From positions 1 through 61,274 of the forward strand of contig CAMENP010000015.1 in NCBI GenBank assembly GCA_945928575.1: a stretch of 61,274 nucleotides of DNA, written 5' to 3'. This document shows positions 17,418 to 27,376 of this stretch, one piece after another. Position 1 is the first letter of the stretch, and every line of letters starts with the position of its first letter. The position numbers and the translations under genes were made by a program. This stretch comes from an uncultured Butyrivibrio sp. Its GTDB lineage: Bacteria > Bacillota > Clostridia > Lachnospirales > Lachnospiraceae. A model generated the notes under the pieces. That model did no database searches, was not told the DNA's origin, and saw only the letters and a program-made list of their open reading frames with translations.

Positions 17418-17507
17418 TAATATATTTTCATCAATATGCTCATAATCGTCTCTAGAAATGCTGTCTGCTCTCTTTAAGGGTATTTTATATGTTTTATAAA
17501 AGTGTAT

Positions 17508-17548
17508 AAAAAATCAAGTGGAACATCCATAATCCTGAACATTCCACT
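17508..17548 (-). terminator. Terminator of the DUF368 gene
   Basis: Minus-strand AGTGGAA (17542-17548) pairs with TTCCACT (17517-17523) around an 18-base partly self-complementary loop, followed after TTGA by six T (17508-17513). It closes the DUF368 unit 30 bases after the stop. Confidence 0.75.
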
Positions 17549-17577
17549 CAACCGACGTAATTTTAGTGTTAAATTTA

Positions 17578-18471
17578 TTATACCGCATCCACGGTCTTGG
17601 TTTTCTCTCCGAACCAGTATGTGAATACAGCTCCGACCAGAAAGAGCACTATTCCCACAATAATAACAACCGGTGAGAACGATGAAGAGTTCATCTTGTA
17701 GAAAATCGCAAACGGTGATGCAAGCACGAGACCGAGGATTCCAAAGTAAGTGATGGACTCAAATTTCTCAAGAAGCCATGTTATTAACTTCGATATAAGA
17801 AGTATTCCCAGGATACATCCTATTCCGAACGGAACAATTATAGCAAGGCAATGCCCGATTGCCGAACCGTCAAGATTCTTCAATGCCACAATGAAACTGC
17901 TTATGGTTCCCATGATTGCCGAATAGTAACCGAGCATCATAAGGAGAAGCGAACCGCTTATTCCCGGCACAACCATTGCAGCCGAGCATATTACTCCGAA
18001 TGCAAATATCATGATTATCATCGGAAAAGTAACTTTTATGTCGGTAGCGCCCACCGATGACGGATTGGCAACAGCCATCCATACCGCCAATGCCATAAAT
18101 ACAAGGAAAACAATTACATGGACTGCATTGATTCCTTTCTCTTCTTTCTTGAATGCCTTCTTCGTCTCACCGACAAGCTCAGGTATTCCGCCAAGGATAA
18201 GTCCGGCAAAACACATACATGTCTGGAAAGCAAACACTTCAAGGCAATAAGGTATGATAAATGAGAACACTGCAATTCCCACACCCATTCCAAGTATTAT
18301 CGGAAGTAAAGTAATAAACGATTTCTTGAATTTCTTCGTAATGTTGTTTATCGAAGTGATAAGCTTATCGTAAATTCCCATTGAAACAGCCATTGTTCCG
18401 CCGCTTACACCAGGAATTACATTGGCAACACCGATAAACATTCCCTTAATAAAATCCAGTATAAATTTCAT
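17578..18471 (-). CDS. DUF368 membrane protein, probable undecaprenyl phosphate transporter (PopT type)
   Basis: A 297-aa polytopic membrane protein of the DUF368 family. Members have recently been implicated in flipping the lipid carrier undecaprenyl phosphate back across the membrane; assignment here is by family. The signature GMFIGVANVIPGVSGGTMAVSMG is at residues 10-32, and the internally repeated AMVVPGISGSLLLMMLG near the middle, both glycine/proline turns of this duplicated fold. About eight to nine membrane helices. ATG at 18471 follows AAAGGG; longer readings run through the promoter. Transcribed alone from its own promoter and terminator. Links to the isoprenoid genes are functional only, not operonic. 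Confidence 0.9.
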   Translation of the reverse strand: MKFILDFIKGMFIGVANVIPGVSGGTMAVSMGIYDKLITSINNITKKFKKSFITLLPIILGMGVGIAVFSFIIPYCLEVFAFQTCMCFAGLILGGIPELVGETKKAFKKEEKGINAVHVIVFLVFMALAVWMAVANPSSVGATDIKVTFPMIIMIFAFGVICSAAMVVPGISGSLLLMMLGYYSAIMGTISSFIVALKNLDGSAIGHCLAIIVPFGIGCILGILLISKLITWLLEKFESITYFGILGLVLASPFAIFYKMNSSSFSPVVIIVGIVLFLVGAVFTYWFGEKTKTVDAV

Positions 18472-18517
18472 AATATATCCCTTTCCGTGGGTAACCCTGT
18501 TAACCACACATGTGCGT

Positions 18518-18547
18518 ATTATATCACACGCCCATGCTTGCACACAA
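18518..18547 (-). promoter_or_regulatory. Promoter of the DUF368 gene
   Basis: Minus-strand TTGTGT (18542-18547), 18 bases, then TATAAT (18518-18523); leader about 40 bases to the ATG at 18471. The -35 region lies in the 104-base gap after the FtsX-type permease gene. Confidence 0.65.
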
Positions 18548-18575
18548 TGGGGTTACATGTAAAATTTTATTGACA

Positions 18576-21089
18576 TTACTCCACAGACTTCAAAGATTCG
18601 ACCATCGGAATCCTCTTTAATCTCTTTTTCATCGCCAGATTTACCATAAGTCCGAACACTATCGTAATCGCAACGGATATCAGGTATGAATACCAGAATA
18701 TCTTATGCGAGAAGATAACATCATCCATCTCGATTACGTCCATGATATATCCGTGCAGGAAAATTCCAAGCACAAGGCCGGCAAGCGAACCTATTATGCT
18801 GAGCACGATATTTTCACGGTACACATACATCTCAACCTCATTATCATAGAAGCCGAGTACTTTTATTGTCGCGATTTCCCTTATGCGCTCTGAAATGTTA
18901 ACATTTATCAGATTATACAATACTACAAACGCGAGCAGAGCTGCCGACACTATAAGCACAACCGTAATTATGTCAAGCGAGGCTATCATATCGCTGAAAT
19001 TATCCTTGATGCCCGAAAAATACGAAATACTCTCTATATTGTATTTTTTCATAATATCCGAACCGAACTGCTGCTGCCTGTCCATATCCTGGCTTGTAAG
19101 ATTGGCTATGAAACTGTTGTGCGGCGCCGCTTCGCCGAAACATTTCTCATAATAGTCATCCTGCATAAAAACATACTGCCCCACATACATGGTAATTATG
19201 CCGGAAACTTTCACTTCGTAGTATTTATCATCCGATATGCTGACATACAGGATGTCGCCGACACCAAGCTCAAAATCTTTGGCCATCTTATATGATATCA
19301 ACGCTCCGTCATCGGGAACTTTGATTTCGTTACCCTTCTTATGGTCCGTAAGTGTTACAAACTCCGCATATCTGTCGGCATCGTCCACACTTACAAGCGT
19401 TATGTTCTTGGTTGATGAACCGGATGAGGCTCCGTCGGTATTCGCAGTTCCACCGTACTGCGTATCTATGTAAATATTATCCACCATATCTGAATCGTCA
19501 CATTCTTTTTGGAATGCATCCTTATCCGACCGACTGCCGAATGTACCCGAAATATCATATGCAAGAATATCGCCGTACTGACCTGCCACAACTGTGGAAA
19601 CACTGTTCTTGATTCCGAAACCGGCAAGAATAAGCGCCGTGCATCCGGCAATTCCTATGACGGTCATAAAGAATCTTTTCTTGTATCTGAGGATGTTACG
19701 AGCCGTAACTTTACCGGTAAATGACATTCTCTTCCATATAAAACCTATATGCTCCAGGATGACTTTCTTGCCGTTTTTGGGAGCTTTCGGGCGCAGTAAC
19801 ATAGCCGGTTCTTCCGTCAATTCTCCGATACATGCCGCTATGACCGCCATAACCGTTACAAGAACCGCAATGGCCACCGCTGCTATACATAATGAAGTCT
19901 GCGGCGCAGACACAAGTCCGTCCACGGTATATACCGTATTCCATGCCTTAAATATTATGCCCGGAAATGTATTAAGACCGACAACACAGCCCAGCACGCC
20001 ACCGGTCAATGAAGCTGCGGCCGCATATGTAATATATTTCATCGCAATACGGAACTTATTATATCCGAGTGCCTTAAGCGTACCTATGGTCTGACGCTGT
20101 TCATCCACCATTCTCGTCATTGTAGTAAGGCATACAAGTGCCGCAACCAGATAGAAAAATACCGGAAAGACCTTGGCAATCGCATCCATTCTGTCTCCGC
20201 AGTTTCCGTAATCCACATATGAAAAATGCGAATTTCTGTCGTACACGTACCATTTTAACGGTATACCACTGTCGGCAGGTATCATCTGTCCGGCAGCAAG
20301 TTTCTCCATTGTGTCTTCTCCGAGTTCTTTGACACGTTCCCTGACCGGGTCAGTCAGGTCAAAATATTCATCGGAATATGTGTCAAGTGCCGCCGTTCCG
20401 TCCACGGTAGCATATATAACACTATATCCGCTTTCCTTGTATATAAGATTACCCTTAAATTCATCTTTCGGTAAGAACATAAGATATTCAACCTTGCCGC
20501 TTCCGATCGATGCCGAGTCATATTGATATGAAAGATAATACGGTGTAGTTACCTTTCCGACAACCGTATATGTATCCGCATCCAGTGTACTGTCCGTTAT
20601 CGCAACATCGCTTCCGCTGTTCAGTTTAAGTGTATCGCCGATACCAAGTTCACCGTCACGCATACCGTAATAACGGATAACACACTCACCGCTTTTTTCC
20701 GGCATCCTTCCCTCTACAAGAGTCAGTTTGTTAACCGGGTCAGAATCATCCGGATCATATGACATTATCTGGAATACTTTTTCACTGGTACCGACATTGG
20801 CAATGGCATTGGCGGTATATGCTCCTTCAGCCTGACTTATGCCATCGGTATCCCTGACTTTTTCAACATCGTCATCCGAAAATCCTATCGGAGAATATAT
20901 CTTAAGGTCGAACAGATTCTCCCTGTCAAAATAAGCGTCCGCAGACCGCTTCATATACGGAGCCGAGGCTTTGACTCCGACGAAAAAAGCTACGCCTACA
21001 AGAACAATTCCGAATATGGATATGAAACGTCCGAAAGTTTTCTTTATCTCACGGATTGTATCTTTAAAAAGTGCACTTTTCATTACCAT
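18576..21089 (-). CDS. FtsX-like ABC transporter permease
   Basis: An 837-aa permease of the FtsX/MacB (type VII ABC) class, which moves lipopeptides, peptides or lipoproteins, or transmits force across the membrane, rather than importing. Topology: N-terminal helix (about 20-45), a 250-aa extracellular domain, three helices (about 308-425) in the first FtsX domain, another helix at 470-490, a second external domain, and three C-terminal helices (about 705-825) ending KKRLKRIPMVESLKSVE. The duplicated architecture is typical of Firmicute lipoprotein/antimicrobial-peptide resistance permeases. It overlaps the ATPase gene by seven bases, so the two form one transporter. Substrate unknown. Confidence 0.92.
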   Translation of the reverse strand: MVMKSALFKDTIREIKKTFGRFISIFGIVLVGVAFFVGVKASAPYMKRSADAYFDRENLFDLKIYSPIGFSDDDVEKVRDTDGISQAEGAYTANAIANVGTSEKVFQIMSYDPDDSDPVNKLTLVEGRMPEKSGECVIRYYGMRDGELGIGDTLKLNSGSDVAITDSTLDADTYTVVGKVTTPYYLSYQYDSASIGSGKVEYLMFLPKDEFKGNLIYKESGYSVIYATVDGTAALDTYSDEYFDLTDPVRERVKELGEDTMEKLAAGQMIPADSGIPLKWYVYDRNSHFSYVDYGNCGDRMDAIAKVFPVFFYLVAALVCLTTMTRMVDEQRQTIGTLKALGYNKFRIAMKYITYAAAASLTGGVLGCVVGLNTFPGIIFKAWNTVYTVDGLVSAPQTSLCIAAVAIAVLVTVMAVIAACIGELTEEPAMLLRPKAPKNGKKVILEHIGFIWKRMSFTGKVTARNILRYKKRFFMTVIGIAGCTALILAGFGIKNSVSTVVAGQYGDILAYDISGTFGSRSDKDAFQKECDDSDMVDNIYIDTQYGGTANTDGASSGSSTKNITLVSVDDADRYAEFVTLTDHKKGNEIKVPDDGALISYKMAKDFELGVGDILYVSISDDKYYEVKVSGIITMYVGQYVFMQDDYYEKCFGEAAPHNSFIANLTSQDMDRQQQFGSDIMKKYNIESISYFSGIKDNFSDMIASLDIITVVLIVSAALLAFVVLYNLINVNISERIREIATIKVLGFYDNEVEMYVYRENIVLSIIGSLAGLVLGIFLHGYIMDVIEMDDVIFSHKIFWYSYLISVAITIVFGLMVNLAMKKRLKRIPMVESLKSVE

Positions 21090-21796
21090 TCAATCCTTTC
21101 AACCGGTTCAGGATGTTCGTTGACATGTATGCTGTCCACTCTGCCGCTCTTTATCTTTATGACTTTATCGCCCATGGCAGTAAGTGCAAGATTATGGGTG
21201 ATCACTATGACCGTCATACCATTATTGCGGCATGTATCCTGGAGCAGCTTAAGAATTGACTTACCTGTATTGTAATCAAGCGCTCCCGTCGGTTCGTCAC
21301 ATAAGAGAAGCTTAGGGTTCTTGGCAAGAGCTCTTGCTATGGCAACTCTCTGCTGCTCGCCGCCCGATAACTGGGCCGGGAAATTATTGCGCCTGTCCGC
21401 AAGTCCGACTGCCGCAACGGTTTCATCTATATTGAGCGGGTTACGGCATATCTGCGTTGCCATCTCAACATTCTCCGTTACGGTAAGATTCTGTACCAGG
21501 TTATAGAACTGGAATACAAAACCTATGTCATATCTGCGGTATGTTGTAAGCTGCCTTGAATTATATTTGCTCACATATTCGCCGTCCACGATTACATCTC
21601 CGCTTGTAGCGCTGTCCATTCCGCCGAGAATATTAAGAATTGTACTCTTTCCGGCACCGCTGGCACCGGCTATGACGACAAATTCACCTTTCTCGATCGT
21701 AAAATCCACGCCGTCGAGTGCTTTAATATCAACCTCACCCATACGGTATATTTTCTTAACATCTTTAAATTCAATAAATGAAGCTATTTTAATCAC
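21083..21796 (-). CDS. ABC transporter ATP-binding protein (MacB/LolD type)
   Basis: A 237-aa ATPase with Walker [11 protein letters not shown]-loop [14 protein letters not shown], signature [15 protein letters not shown], Walker [13 protein letters not shown] and the H-loop VIVITHN. The FYNL and TGALDYNTG details mark the MacB/LolD/BceA subgroup that pairs with FtsX-like permeases. It overlaps both the downstream permease (7 bases) and the upstream MATE gene (8 bases). Confidence 0.94.
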   Translation of the reverse strand: MIKIASFIEFKDVKKIYRMGEVDIKALDGVDFTIEKGEFVVIAGASGAGKSTILNILGGMDSATSGDVIVDGEYVSKYNSRQLTTYRRYDIGFVFQFYNLVQNLTVTENVEMATQICRNPLNIDETVAAVGLADRRNNFPAQLSGGEQQRVAIARALAKNPKLLLCDEPTGALDYNTGKSILKLLQDTCRNNGMTVIVITHNLALTAMGDKVIKIKSGRVDSIHVNEHPEPVERIEW

Positions 21797-23117
21797 ATCC
21801 TTTGCTTTGTGTTGATTTTCTGTATATGAAAAAAGAAGCCACGCATGTTATAAGTTCCGCAGCCCAGAACGCATTCCACACTCCGGCAACTCCGGCAATC
21901 CTGCTTAATATAAATGCCGCCGGAATGATTATTATAACATATCTCATTAATGATATCATAAGCGACGGAACTCCTTTTCCAAGGCCTTCAAGCGCTCCTG
22001 ATGCCACCACCGATACCGAAGATACAACAAATCCCGCACTGATTATTCTCAGTGCCTCGCCGCCTTTAGATATGGTTACCGGATTATTGGTAAAAAATCC
22101 AATCAGACGGTCGGGAACCAGCAGACATATTACTGTACCAACAAGCATTATCACCGCACACATGGCGAGGGTTATATTATATATTTTCTTAACTCTTTCT
22201 CTTTCGCCCGCGCCATAATTATATCCGATTATAGGGCGCATTCCCTGGATGATTCCGTTAGCCGGAAGATACAAAAACGTCTGTAATTTATAATATATGC
22301 CAAGTATTGTAACATACACTTCTGAATATGCACTCAATATCGCATTCAGCGCACTTGTAAGAAGCGAAGGCAACGCAAGGTTGAGAATTGCGGGAATTCC
22401 GATTCCGTAAAGTCTTCCTGCAATCGCCGCATCCGGTTTGATATACTTACTTCTGAATTTTACACTTATCGGCCGCCTTATATAGAAATAAAAATACACC
22501 GCCAATGTAACTGTCTGGCCTATTCCGGTGGCAACCGCCGCACCGCGTATTCCCATCCCCAGCACAAAAATCATTACAGGATCCAGAATTATATTGACAA
22601 TGCATCCGCTCATAAGACCGATCATTGTAACTTTCATCCGTCCCACAGACTGGAAGACTTTCTCAAATACAAGGTCTGCCATATTAATTACCGAAAAGGC
22701 AAATACCGTTACCGCATATGTTACACCCATATGCCTGATTTCGTCATTATGCGTAAAAGCCTTAAGAAACGGATTTATGATAATTGATGCCAGTATTCCC
22801 AATACTATTCCATGGAGCAGCGCCAATGTCATTCCCTGCGTCGCTGCGCGGTTTGCCGTATCCTCATCTCCCGCTCCGAGGAAAAAAGCTATAACGGCGT
22901 TAATCCCGACACCGAATCCAATCGCCACGGCATTAATGAAATTCTGTATCGGAAACACTAAAGAAAGTGCCGTCATGGCGTCTTCACTTATTCTGGCGAC
23001 AAAAAGGCTGTCAATAATGTTATACAGCGAATTAACCATCATGGAAATTACCATCGGCAGTGACATCGATACTATTAACCTGAATACAGGTTTTTCTTTC
23101 ATAAAAGTCTCATTCAT
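21789..23117 (-). CDS. MATE family efflux transporter (first of three)
   Basis: A 442-aa multidrug and toxin extrusion protein with twelve predicted membrane helices; family members export organic cations or other small molecules using Na+ or H+. Diagnostic parts are the start PVFRLIVSMSLPMVISMMVNSLYNIIDSLFVARIS and the repeat half GIGIPAILNLALPSLLTSALN. GAGGATGAG precedes the ATG. Located between manA (16 bases) and the ABC ATPase (overlap), within one operon. Cargo unknown. Confidence 0.93.
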   Translation of the reverse strand: MNETFMKEKPVFRLIVSMSLPMVISMMVNSLYNIIDSLFVARISEDAMTALSLVFPIQNFINAVAIGFGVGINAVIAFFLGAGDEDTANRAATQGMTLALLHGIVLGILASIIINPFLKAFTHNDEIRHMGVTYAVTVFAFSVINMADLVFEKVFQSVGRMKVTMIGLMSGCIVNIILDPVMIFVLGMGIRGAAVATGIGQTVTLAVYFYFYIRRPISVKFRSKYIKPDAAIAGRLYGIGIPAILNLALPSLLTSALNAILSAYSEVYVTILGIYYKLQTFLYLPANGIIQGMRPIIGYNYGAGERERVKKIYNITLAMCAVIMLVGTVICLLVPDRLIGFFTNNPVTISKGGEALRIISAGFVVSSVSVVASGALEGLGKGVPSLMISLMRYVIIIIPAAFILSRIAGVAGVWNAFWAAELITCVASFFIYRKSTQSKGCD

Positions 23118-23133
23118 GTCTCATCCTCAAAAG

Positions 23134-24072
23134 TCAGTTTACGGTGGATGCGATTATCGTCATCCTTCCGTCAATGTGCACCTTGCCATATCCTGACGGA
23201 ATTATAAAGTGCATGCCTTTCTTAATATATGTACCGTCAATGCTTCCTTCACCGTCTATAACGCTCATATTCATAAACGGGTATTCCATATCGAACTCAA
23301 ATCCGTTCTCGGATACAATCTTGAATACTTTATAAAATCTGCATGATTCAATTTCATAAAGTTCGTCCGACGGTATGTTGTTATAATTTCTTACACTATT
23401 TTGAACATCCGGAGCCGGAACCGTGATCACATCCATGCTTTGCTTTATATGCAGTTCTCTCGGTGCCCCGTTCATAAGTCTTCCGTAATCATACACACGA
23501 TACGTTATATCGCTGCTCTGCTGGGTTTCCAAAAGCATGCATCCGGCGGTTATCGCATGAACCGTTCCCGGCTCAATCTGAATAAAATCGCCCTTTTTAA
23601 TCGGAACATATCTTATAAATTCAGTCCATTTTCCGGCATTTATCATGGAAACCAGTTCTTCATGTGTTCCGGCATTATGCCCTATAACCAGCTTTGCATT
23701 ATCCGGGCAGTCGATTATGTACCAACATTCCGTTTTCCCAAGCGAACCGTTCTCATGAACCGAAGCGTATTCGTCATCAGGATGAACCTGAATACTCAGA
23801 TCCGCCTTGGCATCTATTATTTTAACAAGAAGCGGAAATCTGTCACAATCAATATTGCCGAACAATTCCGGATGTGTATCATACACTTCCGACAGCTTCT
23901 TTCCGTCATATTTTCCTCCGGTTATTGTCCCGTCTCCTCCGGGATGTGCCGATATTCCCCAGCACTCACCGATATCGTCCCCCTGCTCATCATACCCGAA
24001 CACATCCCGCAGTCTTGTTCCTCCCCATATTGTGTGAGCAAAGTATGGTTTCATAAATAATAATTCTCGCAT
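23134..24072 (-). CDS. manA: Mannose-6-phosphate isomerase, class I
   Basis: ManA interconverts mannose-6-phosphate and fructose-6-phosphate in the cytosol. The 312-aa zinc enzyme shows KPYFAHTIWGGTRL at the start, the metal-binding Gln and His in SIQVHPDDEYA, a conserved Glu in GKTECWYI, and the third-ligand region IEPGTVHAITAGCMLLETQQSSDITYRVYDYGR. Short (Firmicute) form of the family. The start codon overlaps the GH36 stop as TAATG, so the two are translated together, pointing to use of a galacto/manno-oligosaccharide such as galactomannan; that link is inference. Confidence 0.95.
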   Translation of the reverse strand: MRELLFMKPYFAHTIWGGTRLRDVFGYDEQGDDIGECWGISAHPGGDGTITGGKYDGKKLSEVYDTHPELFGNIDCDRFPLLVKIIDAKADLSIQVHPDDEYASVHENGSLGKTECWYIIDCPDNAKLVIGHNAGTHEELVSMINAGKWTEFIRYVPIKKGDFIQIEPGTVHAITAGCMLLETQQSSDITYRVYDYGRLMNGAPRELHIKQSMDVITVPAPDVQNSVRNYNNIPSDELYEIESCRFYKVFKIVSENGFEFDMEYPFMNMSVIDGEGSIDGTYIKKGMHFIIPSGYGKVHIDGRMTIIASTVN

Positions 24073-26252
24073 TATTTTCCTCCACAGGCATTGATTTCGA
24101 TTAAAACAGAAGCATAATCTCCCACGGGTCTTACAACCGGAAGCCCCGCTTTCATAAGAACGTCGCCCGTATATTTAGTTCCATTAACATTATATACCAC
24201 ATCCGGAAGCAATCCGCAAAGCCTGATCAGATGTTTTCTTACGTTCGGTTCGGCAATAACCTGGACAAATGTCACCAGCGCATTTTTTCTGTCTTTGGAC
24301 ACAATTTCATAACAGTCATATCTGCCATTACGGGAATATGATGCAATTCTGTAATAATCTCCTGTCTGGATAAGCCTGCTGTACTTCTTATATAATTTCA
24401 CCTGTACCGGTATCATATCAGCTTCTTCATCGGACAATTCGGTGACGTCCAGTTCATATCCGAATGTTCCGCAAAGAGCCACATCTCCTCTTGTCTTAAA
24501 TGGTGTAACTCTTCCCGTTGCATAATTCGGACATGCCGACACATGTGCACCAATCGCTGAAACAGGATATATCATCGCCGTCCCTTCCTGAATTGACAGT
24601 CTTTCGATTGCATCGGTATCATCAGAACACCATATCTGCGGACTGAAATACAGCATTCCGGGATCAAATCTCGCACCTCCGCCCGAACAGTTTTCAAGCA
24701 GAAGTCCCGGAAATTCCTCAAGCAGCCTCTCCTGCATCGCGTATACCGCAAGCATCTGTCTGTGACAGAGCTCTCCCTGTCTGTCAGCAGGAAGGTAATT
24801 ACTTCCGGCATCCGTAAATGACCTGTTCATATCCCATTTGACATATTCCACATTGGCACTTCTTAAGACCGATGCTATGCTTTCATACACATAATCCGCG
24901 GTCTCCGGTCTGGTAAGGTCAAGCACATACTGATTACGCACCTGCGATCCTTCCCTGCCACGGTATTCCATGACCCAGTCCGGATGCATTCTGTACAAAT
25001 CGGAATCGGGTGAAACCATCTCAGGTTCAAACCACATTCCGAATTTCATTCCGAGAGAATTGATTTGGTCAACGAGTTTCTTAAGACCTCCTTTGATTTT
25101 GTTCTCATTCACAACCCAGTCACCAAGACTGCTGTTATCGCTGTTACGGCGGCCGAACCATCCGTCATCCATAACAAACATCTCAATTCCTTTATCTGCT
25201 GCCCGCTTTGCTATATCGATGAGCTTATCGGAGTCAAAATCGAAATAGGTCGCTTCCCAATTATTGATAAGAACCGGCCGCGGCATATTTTTCCATGCGC
25301 TTCTTATCAGATGATTTCTGTACAGATCATGAAATGTCCTGGTCATATGTCCTAATCCACATGCGGAAAAGACCAGCACTGCCTCAGGTACTTCAATAAA
25401 TTCACCCGGTTCCAGTTTCCATTCAAATCCCTCATGGTTAATTCCTATGAACATCCTGTCACTGTCAAACTGGTCTTTGGCAACACCTGCCTCGAAATTG
25501 GATGAATATATCAGGTTCATTGCATACACACATCCGGACTCCTGCGTACATCCTTTTGACACCATGGCAATAAAAGGATTCTGCTGGTGTCCCGGAATTC
25601 CACGCGTTGATTCCACTTTCGTAATACCGTATCCTACCGGTCTTGTGCATATATGACGTTCTCTGGCCCACGAACCGTTAAGTGTCAGCAGTTCATATTC
25701 TTCATCATGTACATCAACACAGGCAGACAAGGCGTTGGTAATATAGAACGCCTCATTTCCGATGTTGTATATTATAGCGTTGCGGCATATTGCATCAGTA
25801 TCGCCATACACACTGTAATTTAACAGTACTTTCACGCCGGCTCGCTCGTCTTTAAGTGTTATCTCCAGTGTTTCCGCGTTACTTCCCCATGTGTGCGGAA
25901 GTGATTTAAGTCCTGTATCTCCGGCATATACCCTGTATGAATCAAATACCAGTTCAAGGTCTTTCTGCCCCGCAGCATTACGTATTCCTATACATCCGCC
26001 CCTGAAATCACCGTTGTCCGAACATGGATATTCCATTGGAAATCTTTCTATAAAAGGTCCTTTCTCACCCGGCGTTTTAACCGGATCAAACGGCCACTCA
26101 TCTTCCGACATAAGATATCTTACATCCGATGAATTTAATTTTTCACCATAATACACATGTCCGAGATAACCATTATCCGCAACTGACATTATGTAACTCG
26201 TATTCGGAGTATCTATCTTAAATAAACGCTGTTCTTCATTATATGTAATCAT
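24072..26252 (-). CDS. Alpha-galactosidase, glycoside hydrolase family 36
   Basis: A 726-aa GH36 alpha-galactosidase, cytosolic as it lacks a signal peptide. The N-terminal beta-sandwich domain runs to about residue 320, the TIM barrel follows with NNWEATYFDFDSDKL and FVMDDGWFGRRNSDNSSLGDW, the nucleophile Asp is in YVKWDMNR, CSGGGARFDPGML contributes to sugar binding, and the acid/base Asp is in WCSDDTDAIERL. Length matches clostridial raffinose/melibiose enzymes (about 725-740). AAAGGAG precedes the ATG. Overlaps the upstream unknown gene (ATGA) and manA (TAATG). Expected substrates are melibiose, raffinose or galactomannan side chains. Confidence 0.96.
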   Translation of the reverse strand: MITYNEEQRLFKIDTPNTSYIMSVADNGYLGHVYYGEKLNSSDVRYLMSEDEWPFDPVKTPGEKGPFIERFPMEYPCSDNGDFRGGCIGIRNAAGQKDLELVFDSYRVYAGDTGLKSLPHTWGSNAETLEITLKDERAGVKVLLNYSVYGDTDAICRNAIIYNIGNEAFYITNALSACVDVHDEEYELLTLNGSWARERHICTRPVGYGITKVESTRGIPGHQQNPFIAMVSKGCTQESGCVYAMNLIYSSNFEAGVAKDQFDSDRMFIGINHEGFEWKLEPGEFIEVPEAVLVFSACGLGHMTRTFHDLYRNHLIRSAWKNMPRPVLINNWEATYFDFDSDKLIDIAKRAADKGIEMFVMDDGWFGRRNSDNSSLGDWVVNENKIKGGLKKLVDQINSLGMKFGMWFEPEMVSPDSDLYRMHPDWVMEYRGREGSQVRNQYVLDLTRPETADYVYESIASVLRSANVEYVKWDMNRSFTDAGSNYLPADRQGELCHRQMLAVYAMQERLLEEFPGLLLENCSGGGARFDPGMLYFSPQIWCSDDTDAIERLSIQEGTAMIYPVSAIGAHVSACPNYATGRVTPFKTRGDVALCGTFGYELDVTELSDEEADMIPVQVKLYKKYSRLIQTGDYYRIASYSRNGRYDCYEIVSKDRKNALVTFVQVIAEPNVRKHLIRLCGLLPDVVYNVNGTKYTGDVLMKAGLPVVRPVGDYASVLIEINACGGK

Positions 26253-27376
26253 TCATCAGTCTCCTTTGTCAGTACAAAATAATTCATAAGCCATTTGCCG
26301 CCTTTATTTCTGAATATTATCCTGTAATTGAATTTCTCCTCGCCGGATTCCATCGCACCTTCTTTGAATTTATAAATTCTCCCATAGTATCTGCAGCTAA
26401 AAGCATCATCTCCGTAAGATACATAATCCGTCACATCATGTTCGAGAATATTAACAGTGTCCGGTGTCCAGCCCCATGCTGCCGATGTAAGTACTTCACT
26501 GATCATCCGGTATGCGTCTGAATCTGGTTCTATATAACCGGAAATTTCCGCAAAAGATTTTTTCTTATAAAGTGTGTATATATATGAATCCATTACATCC
26601 ATTACATAGATTTTCAAATCGTCGGACATCTCTGTACTTTCCTGCCTGAAATCATATACCGAACCGTTAACAACTGCCTTTAACATTTCCCCGTCCGCGT
26701 TGATCGCAGCAATATTCCTGTTGCCGAACGTATATTCTATATGATATCTCACATCACTTGAAAGCTTTACTCCGAGTGATTTAAGTTTGCGTGAAAAATC
26801 GTCATCCGACGTATTGCTTTCCATTATATATTCATTAGACAATTCCTGCATATTATAAGCGACTTTACACCCTGCAGGTGCCCATATATCAATATCCGTA
26901 TACTCTATTTCATCCGTATCAAAAGCCATGTCTTTCAATGTCCAGCCATGAAATCCGAAATTATCATTTTTGCCTGATGCCTTAAGTGATATTACGGCAA
27001 TCCTGTCATCACCGGCCATTATATCATATACTGGAATCGAATCGGTGCTTTTCTCATTCTCACGAAAACTTACGCCGTATACCGATATGAGATTGGCAAA
27101 ATACCTCGCATGATTTTCCCTGGGAGCGATGCCTTTCATTACGTTCAGGCCATAATTGTCTATATATTCAAGAATGCTGTTATAGTCGAGTCCATCCGCA
27201 AAATCCTGCACATAATTTTCGGCACTTCCGGCCTGCTTTGCGCTGTCATAATCATTCTGGTATTTCTTGAGTTTCGTCCACACAATGGCACATATGCCAA
27301 CCGCAATTACCGCAAGGATTATTGTATATATTTTCATGAAGGAGCCGAACCGGCTTTTGGTACTGTTCTTACTCAT
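26249..27376 (-). CDS. Unrecognised membrane-anchored extracytoplasmic protein
   Basis: A 375-aa protein I do not recognise. One membrane helix at about residues 13-32 follows a short basic N-terminus, so the remaining 340 residues should lie outside the cell. That part is acidic and has a helical section rich in tyrosine, then a block with HGWTLKDMAFDTDEIEY, and ends with KFNYRIIFRNKGGKWLMNYFVLT, reminiscent of the NTF2-like C-termini found in some secreted Firmicute proteins. No cleavage site or LPXTG is visible. It is fused into the operon by ATGA overlaps with the phosphodiester glycosidase gene upstream and the GH36 gene downstream, so a role with those is likely. Confidence 0.75.
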   Translation of the reverse strand: MSKNSTKSRFGSFMKIYTIILAVIAVGICAIVWTKLKKYQNDYDSAKQAGSAENYVQDFADGLDYNSILEYIDNYGLNVMKGIAPRENHARYFANLISVYGVSFRENEKSTDSIPVYDIMAGDDRIAVISLKASGKNDNFGFHGWTLKDMAFDTDEIEYTDIDIWAPAGCKVAYNMQELSNEYIMESNTSDDDFSRKLKSLGVKLSSDVRYHIEYTFGNRNIAAINADGEMLKAVVNGSVYDFRQESTEMSDDLKIYVMDVMDSYIYTLYKKKSFAEISGYIEPDSDAYRMISEVLTSAAWGWTPDTVNILEHDVTDYVSYGDDAFSCRYYGRIYKFKEGAMESGEEKFNYRIIFRNKGGKWLMNYFVLTKETDE

